Assembly: GCA_944384205.1 (NCBI GenBank)
Contig: CALWSL010000020.1
Coordinates: forward strand, 1-55,825
DNA from: an uncultured Acetatifactor sp.
Lineage (GTDB): Bacteria; Bacillota; Clostridia; Lachnospirales; Lachnospiraceae
DNA length: 55,825 nt
Reading direction: 5' to 3'
Position 1 is the first letter of the stretch. Each line of letters begins with the position of its first letter. A program made the translations under genes and the position numbers. The notes beneath the pieces are model-generated. The model was not told the DNA's origin. It did not search any database and saw only the letters and a list, made by a program, of their open reading frames with translations. This document shows positions 52,158 to 55,825 of the stretch, piece after piece.

Positions 52158-54005
52158 TTATTTATTTTTGCAGCAATTTTTATACTTTTTACCGGAGCCG
52201 CAGGGACATGGGTCATTGGGATAGATTTTATTCCTTTTTGAATTGTCAAAATTGATTATATTTGTTGTCTTTCCTGATGGCAATATCTTCTGCCTGTCTT
52301 CTCTTGCCAATTCCTTCGGTGTAAATCCCCGATTGAGCAGCATTCTGGTATTGTTCCAGACATCATTTAGCAGCTTCACAACATCGTTCAACTGCTTCTC
52401 GCTGTTAATTGAAATCCCTGTCTCCTCCAAAATGTCAAATACATCCTGCATCTCACAATCACCGCTGATTGCAGTCTGAATAAAATTTGCCGTCATCTCA
52501 GCCTGCTCCTGAGACACACCCATGCGAATTATGAAATAACTGACAAGTTTTCTCAATTCTTTGTTGTCCGGAAGATACCCTTTTGTCCCCAGCGTAATTA
52601 TCTCACTCATCGTCGGAATATAATACTTTTTATTTCCCTGCGCGGCAAGCAGCCCTCTGTCATCAGGATAAAGCTCTCTGTGATAAATCCTCTGTCCCGC
52701 CACAACAAACTCCCGATACTCCGAAGGCAGATTTTTTACTGCTTCCAAAGTTTCCCCCTCCGTCAGATGTACCTCCGGATTAGTTTTCAGCATGTCCATA
52801 AGGACACCCACAGGCATAATTCCGTATAAAAGCCCTGCCGCTCTTACGCAGCACAGCAAAAAACTTAAATTCTTCCTTTTTTTATGAAATTCTTCGCCTT
52901 TTATACTGTCATATGCGTCGGCTACATCCTTCGGAACCGTAACAGTACCGTCACTCAGCATACCGATATATCCCGCCCGATACAGATTTTGCAGATTCTC
53001 TATCGACACGGCGACATTGTCGCTTCCCGTCTGCGCTGCTTTCTCAAAGGCAGCTATCTCCGAATCGGACTGCCACACAAAATAGCTTTCCATCACAGCA
53101 GGCTGCAGCATAAAATCAACCAGCTTATCTATCAGCTTCTGTTTATTACATCCGGTAATTCCTTTTACGCCCTTCTCCTTCGCAATTTCTGCCAAATCTT
53201 CCTTTTCAAAGTCTGAAAAGATATCCTTTAACGTACTGTCAGACAAATCCTTTTTCCAATCCATCGACATTTTAAATAAATCTGCAAACGTTTGTATGGA
53301 CTCTTCCATTCTGTGTTTGCCGGATTGTATGATTTGCGGATTTTTATTCTTATCCTTTTTGGCTGCATTCAAACCATATTTACCTGCAAAATGTTCCTCA
53401 TAAATCTCTCTTTGGGAACGCCTTTCACCCTTTCCCCATCTGTAGAAAAATTCCTGCTTTAATTCTTCATTTACAGCTTCCATGTCATACTCGTCAGGGT
53501 ATCCCTGCGACTTCATCCATGCCAGGCGTTCTTCATAATCGGGATGACTCTTGTCACTGATAATTTCCAGGCAGTCATAATATCCATAAATACCACCGCA
53601 ATCCTCTACGGGGCAATCTCCCTTATATTTCAAAACCTGGGGATAATCATTCGCATAGTCGGATATCACTTTTTCGATAGTAACACGGTGCTGCCAGTCG
53701 TCTCCCAAATCATAAGTATAGGTAAACCACTCATTCTCCTCCAGATATTCCCTGATAAAGGTATCCCGCGCTTCCAAATAATCAAAAGGTCCATATCCAT
53801 CTTCTGCAAACTCTTCTGCATCTTCTATCAGGCGAAGCTCCAAATGATAAAATTCAAATTCAAACAAATGATAGCCGCTCCAACCCATGACCTTGTTCAA
53901 TATCATACTTAACTGTGAAAATGTAATGCCCGCGGGAACAATTACTCTTCTCCAAATAGGCGGTTTTGCATTTTTAATTGCAATTTTTAACTGGAATGCT
54001 TTCAT
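52158..54005 (-). CDS. pRiA4b ORF-3-like protein with SEC-C tail
   Basis: 615 residues. The N-terminal half has the plasmid pRiA4b ORF-3 fold (FQLKIAIKNAKPPIWRRVIVPAG, FEFYHLEL, YTYDLGDDWQHRVTIEKV, YGYYDCLEIIS). A middle part (about 230-540) is alpha-helical with a SAP-like LVDFML segment and no known domain. The end is a zinc-binding SEC-C motif: NDPCPCGSGKKYKNCC. The fold occurs in plasmid and accessory genes of unknown role, sometimes beside defence systems. The long middle region is unusual. Confidence 0.85.
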   Translation of the reverse strand: MKAFQLKIAIKNAKPPIWRRVIVPAGITFSQLSMILNKVMGWSGYHLFEFEFYHLELRLIEDAEEFAEDGYGPFDYLEARDTFIREYLEENEWFTYTYDLGDDWQHRVTIEKVISDYANDYPQVLKYKGDCPVEDCGGIYGYYDCLEIISDKSHPDYEERLAWMKSQGYPDEYDMEAVNEELKQEFFYRWGKGERRSQREIYEEHFAGKYGLNAAKKDKNKNPQIIQSGKHRMEESIQTFADLFKMSMDWKKDLSDSTLKDIFSDFEKEDLAEIAKEKGVKGITGCNKQKLIDKLVDFMLQPAVMESYFVWQSDSEIAAFEKAAQTGSDNVAVSIENLQNLYRAGYIGMLSDGTVTVPKDVADAYDSIKGEEFHKKRKNLSFLLCCVRAAGLLYGIMPVGVLMDMLKTNPEVHLTEGETLEAVKNLPSEYREFVVAGQRIYHRELYPDDRGLLAAQGNKKYYIPTMSEIITLGTKGYLPDNKELRKLVSYFIIRMGVSQEQAEMTANFIQTAISGDCEMQDVFDILEETGISINSEKQLNDVVKLLNDVWNNTRMLLNRGFTPKELAREDRQKILPSGKTTNIINFDNSKRNKIYPNDPCPCGSGKKYKNCCKNK

Positions 54006-54200
54006 ACTATTGTCCTCGGCTTTCGTACTTTATTGAACTATGTCATTAATTACAGAATACTCTGTATATTTTATTACGTCAACTATGTTTCTGCTGCCGG
54101 AGAGATATTCTTCATCAATTTTTTCTCTCATTTTTTTCCTCAGAACCTATTTTTTCTTGACATACTAAGCTTCAAATGTTAATCTGACTTCATCATATTT

Positions 54201-54222
54201 CAATTCTGTTTTTGCAGAATTG
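54201..54222. other. Hairpin upstream of cassette array
   Basis: CAATTCTG (54201-54208) and CAGAATTG (54215-54222) around TTTTTG. It precedes a GTCTTTGGTATTTCACC segment that recurs upstream of cassette 3 (55049) and in altered form before cassette 4 (55441). Confidence 0.5.
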
Positions 54223-54281
54223 GTAAAAAGGTCTTTGGTATTTCACCAAATATTCCTCGTTGTAAATGATACTCCGGCACC

Positions 54282-54330
54282 TTGATAATTTCATAAAAGA
54301 CTTTGCACCCAACATAAAATCCCTTATAAT
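54282..54330 (+). promoter_or_regulatory. Promoter of small-gene cassette 1
   Basis: TTGATA (54282) then TTGCAC (54303-54308), 16-base spacer, TATAAT (54325-54330). The CATAAAAGACTTTGCACC element and the AAAATCCCTTATAATATAAGTA block recur in the three other cassettes. Confidence 0.8.
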
Positions 54331-54367
54331 ATAAGTACTATACTTATAGAAAGGGGTGTGTGAAAGG

Positions 54368-54532
54368 ATGGTAGAATTTATGCCAACTGATATGCAATAT
54401 AAGGACGGTCTTAGGAAAGATAAATTTTTAAATGATTTAATTATTGAAGCCCTTGAAAACGGAAATACTGAAAAAGCGTTAGAGTATCTCAAAAAAGATA
54501 ATGAACGCATTGAAAAAGCATTAGAGGAGTAA
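54368..54532 (+). CDS. Cassette 1 small protein (54 aa)
   Basis: ATG at 54368, GAAAGGGGTGTGTGAAAGG before it. MVEFMPTDMQYKDGLRKDKF, then a helical acidic/basic part ending KKDNERIEKALEE. It shares its first 17 residues with cassette 2 (MxEbMPxDxQYKDxLRK), whereas the rest is different. No domain or signal. Not recognised; the surrounding promoter and terminator are those of the array. Confidence 0.7.
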   Translation: MVEFMPTDMQYKDGLRKDKFLNDLIIEALENGNTEKALEYLKKDNERIEKALEE

Positions 54533-54561
54533 GCAACCAAACAACTGTAACCTGTAATTAT

Positions 54562-54607
54562 GGTGTAAAGTCTTTTATTAAATTTTGAAGGCTTTACACC
54601 TTTTTAT
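54562..54607 (+). terminator. Terminator of cassette 1
   Basis: GGTGTAAAGTCTT and AAGGCTTTACACC arms around TTATTAAATTTTG, then TTTTTATTT. The arm sequence is the reverse complement of the element in the cassette promoters. Confidence 0.9.
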
Positions 54608-54677
54608 TTCTCCATCATAAAGTCTGACAATATGAAACATTCTTTTGCTGTCAAAATAATACCCAAAGGCTCGCTCC

Positions 54678-54726
54678 TTGACAACTTAATAAAAGGCTTT
54701 GCACCAGGCATAAAATCCCTTATAAT
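54678..54726 (+). promoter_or_regulatory. Promoter of small-gene cassette 2
   Basis: TTGACA (54678-54683), TTGCAC (54699-54704), 16-base spacer, TATAAT (54721-54726); the same blocks as cassette 1. Confidence 0.82.
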
Positions 54727-54762
54727 ATAAGTATCATACTTAGAAGAAAGGGGTGTGAAAGG

Positions 54763-54948
54763 ATGGACGAATATATGCCAAGTGATTTACAATATAAAGA
54801 TGATTTGAGAAAACAGCGTGATAATTGGGATTATGTTATAAGACAATTAAAAGCAAGTCCTAATTTTGAAACAGATGCAAATATGCAAAATGCTTATGAC
54901 AGAGCAAGTCAGGAATTAAACCGGATAAACGAAAGTTTACAGGATTAA
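54763..54948 (+). CDS. Cassette 2 small protein (61 aa)
   Basis: MDEYMPSDLQYKDDLRKQRD, then a Asn/Asp-rich helical part ending ASQELNRINESLQD. Same start module as cassette 1, different body. Hydrophilic, no Cys. No family recognised. Confidence 0.75.
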   Translation: MDEYMPSDLQYKDDLRKQRDNWDYVIRQLKASPNFETDANMQNAYDRASQELNRINESLQD

Positions 54949-54973
54949 AACAAATCAAATAACCAGCGAATCA

Positions 54974-55018
54974 GGGTGTAAAGTCTTTTATTAAGTTTTT
55001 AAGACTTTGCACCTTTTT
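54974..55018 (+). terminator. Terminator of cassette 2
   Basis: GGTGTAAAGTCTT with AAGACTTTGCACC, then TTTTTATTT. One arm has changed T to C, giving a G-T pair, so the stem is kept. Confidence 0.9.
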
Positions 55019-55109
55019 ATTTTATGTGCTTGCAGGTAATTCGCATCTTATGTAGGCGTCTTTGGTTTTTCACCGAATATTCCTTATTTGGACTATACAC
55101 AAGCGTACC

Positions 55110-55158
55110 TTGACAATTTAATAAAAGACTTTGCACTATGCACAAAATCCCTTATAAT
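55110..55158 (+). promoter_or_regulatory. Promoter of small-gene cassette 3
   Basis: TTGACA (55110-55115), TTGCAC (55131-55136), 16-base spacer, TATAAT (55153-55158). Confidence 0.82.
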
Positions 55159-55191
55159 ATAAGTATCAACTTATAGAAAGGGGCTGAAAGG

Positions 55192-55332
55192 ATGGACGAA
55201 TATATGACTGGCAGAGAAATTGTAAATCTTATAAACAAGTTAGAAGAAAAAGGCTTGACGGCAGACGAAATTATTGAAATAATCAAGTACATTGAAACGG
55301 CAGACCCCAAAGACCCAAGTAATAATAAATAA
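55192..55332 (+). CDS. Cassette 3 small protein (46 aa)
   Basis: ATG at 55192 behind GAAAGGGGCTGAAAGG; too short for default ORF callers. MDEYMTGREIVNLINKLEEK, then GLTADEIIEIIKYIETADPK and a short tail. Shares only MDEYM with cassette 2. The body looks like two short helices joined by a loop, resembling a small helical hairpin. No family recognised. Confidence 0.7.
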   Translation: MDEYMTGREIVNLINKLEEKGLTADEIIEIIKYIETADPKDPSNNK

Positions 55333-55360
55333 ACAAGTAAATAAGTAACTCATAAATTTA

Positions 55361-55406
55361 GGTGAAAAGTCTTTTATTAAGTTATCAAGACTTTTCACCT
55401 TTTTAG
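55361..55406 (+). terminator. Terminator of cassette 3
   Basis: GGTGAAAAGTCTT with AAGACTTTTCACC, then TTTTTAGTTT. Both arms differ from cassette 1 in a matched way. Confidence 0.9.
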
Positions 55407-55487
55407 TTTGAAGAAAATCATTTTTTGATACAAATATCATTGGTATTTCGCCAATCATCCCAATACAACCACGTTGGCAAAAGTACC

Positions 55488-55536
55488 TTGACAATTTAAT
55501 AAAAGGCTTTGCACCTAATACAAAATCCCTTATAAT
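55488..55536 (+). promoter_or_regulatory. Promoter of small-gene cassette 4
   Basis: TTGACA (55488-55493), TTGCAC (55509-55514), 16-base spacer, TATAAT (55531-55536). Confidence 0.82.
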
Positions 55537-55567
55537 ATAAGTATATATTTACGGAAGGGGTGATAAG

Positions 55568-55753
55568 ATGGAAGAAGATAACATCAATTTTGAAGAAATG
55601 AAACAATTTAACATTGATTACTATATTAATCTTATCAGAATAAAAAAGCATCAAAAAGAAATAAATCCAGAACTTGAATTTCAATTAAAAACCCAAAAAA
55701 ATAAGCTTCATTCAATGGGTGTAAATACACAGGATTTTGAATATGAAGAGTAA
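55568..55753 (+). CDS. Cassette 4 small protein (61 aa), 3' end inside terminal repeat
   Basis: MEEDNINFEEMKQFNIDYYI, then a Lys-rich middle and acidic end TQDFEYEE. The SD is GGAAGGGG. There is no cassette-type terminator: the 77-bp terminal repeat begins at the stop codon, so the terminator and possibly the native end of the gene may have been replaced. No family recognised. Confidence 0.68.
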   Translation: MEEDNINFEEMKQFNIDYYINLIRIKKHQKEINPELEFQLKTQKNKLHSMGVNTQDFEYEE

Positions 55754-55825
55754 CTGATATGTAATGACCTCTTGTCAAGTGCAAATTAACAGAAATCACC
55801 ACAAACTTTTATTTAATTGTTTCTG
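55749..55825. repeat. Right copy of 77-bp terminal inverted repeat
   Basis: Exact inverted copy of 1-77. It begins at the last codon of cassette 4 and reads out of the window. Same sequence and remarks as the left copy. Confidence 0.95.

Noticed and set aside
54193-54540. 115-codon minus-strand ORF over cassette 1
   Set aside because: Antisense to the promoter and ORF of cassette 1, no ribosome site.
54201-55753. CRISPR array or integron
   Set aside because: Units are about 400 bp and each contains an ORF with promoter; there are no short regular repeats, cas genes, attC-like folded sites or integrase in the window.
1-55825. Whole window as a composite transposon bounded by inverted repeats
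   Set aside because: The interior is mostly essential core genes (metK, murA, asnS, pyr), and the repeats end exactly at the window edges, which fits a contig break better.

Overview
The window looks like chromosome of a spore-forming, probably motile Firmicute, most likely Lachnospiraceae (Clostridium cluster XIVa). The grounds are spoIIID, a SipL-type SPOCS/LysM spore-coat protein, a SAM-I riboswitch ahead of metK, a sigma-28-like promoter, a PyrK-dependent pyrimidine cluster, and many AAGGAGG-type ribosome-binding sites. No rRNA, tRNA or CRISPR array was seen. Placement at family level is inference; no marker here fixes the genus. Most genes are on the minus strand.

Positions 1-12.6 kb are an AT-rich accessory island: a regulated double-glycine bacteriocin locus. 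On the minus strand it holds two intact precursor pairs (2454/2209 and 9860/9561), a third pair with one member broken (685-1113), candidate immunity membrane proteins, a peptidase-C39 ABC exporter with its HlyD accessory protein, and a LytTR response regulator. A divergent AgrC-like kinase lies beside a 52-codon double-glycine gene (10945-11103) that I read as the inducing peptide. Four operator-promoters carry two 12-bp direct repeats at a 21-bp period, each followed about 30 bp later by a -10 box. The locus is visibly rearranging: an hlyD tail duplicated with its promoter, a duplicated and internally deleted membrane gene, and two small genes broken by a stop codon or an A-tract frameshift.

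Positions 12.6-54 kb are mainly core genome: metK with its riboswitch, murA, an M23/LysM/G5 cell-wall protease, dinB, a small alarmone synthetase, galE with a UDP-sugar pyrophosphorylase, a MoxR-ATPase/VWA pair, an Eis-like acetyltransferase, spoIIID, a RelE/ParE toxin-antitoxin pair, nfo, an NlpC/P60 hydrolase, asnS, a PPIase lipoprotein, cardiolipin synthase, murI, a GntR/FCD regulator, ispE, sipL, pyrC-pyrK-pyrD, plsC, and a pRiA4b-ORF3/SEC-C protein. The pyr genes, the MoxR/VWA pair and nfo with its neighbour look like operons from their tight spacing.

Positions 54.2-55.75 kb hold four small cassettes. Each has a nearly identical promoter and SD, a different very short acidic, helix-rich ORF, and (in three) a GGTG..AAAG/CTTT..CACC terminator. 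The 20-bp element in the promoter is also an arm of the terminators. The proteins match no family I know.

The first and last 77 bases of the window are perfect inverted copies. The length and the exact placement at both ends suggest a contig ending in a repeat shared by both flanks, so sequence beyond either end is unresolved and the two flanking genes may be truncated.
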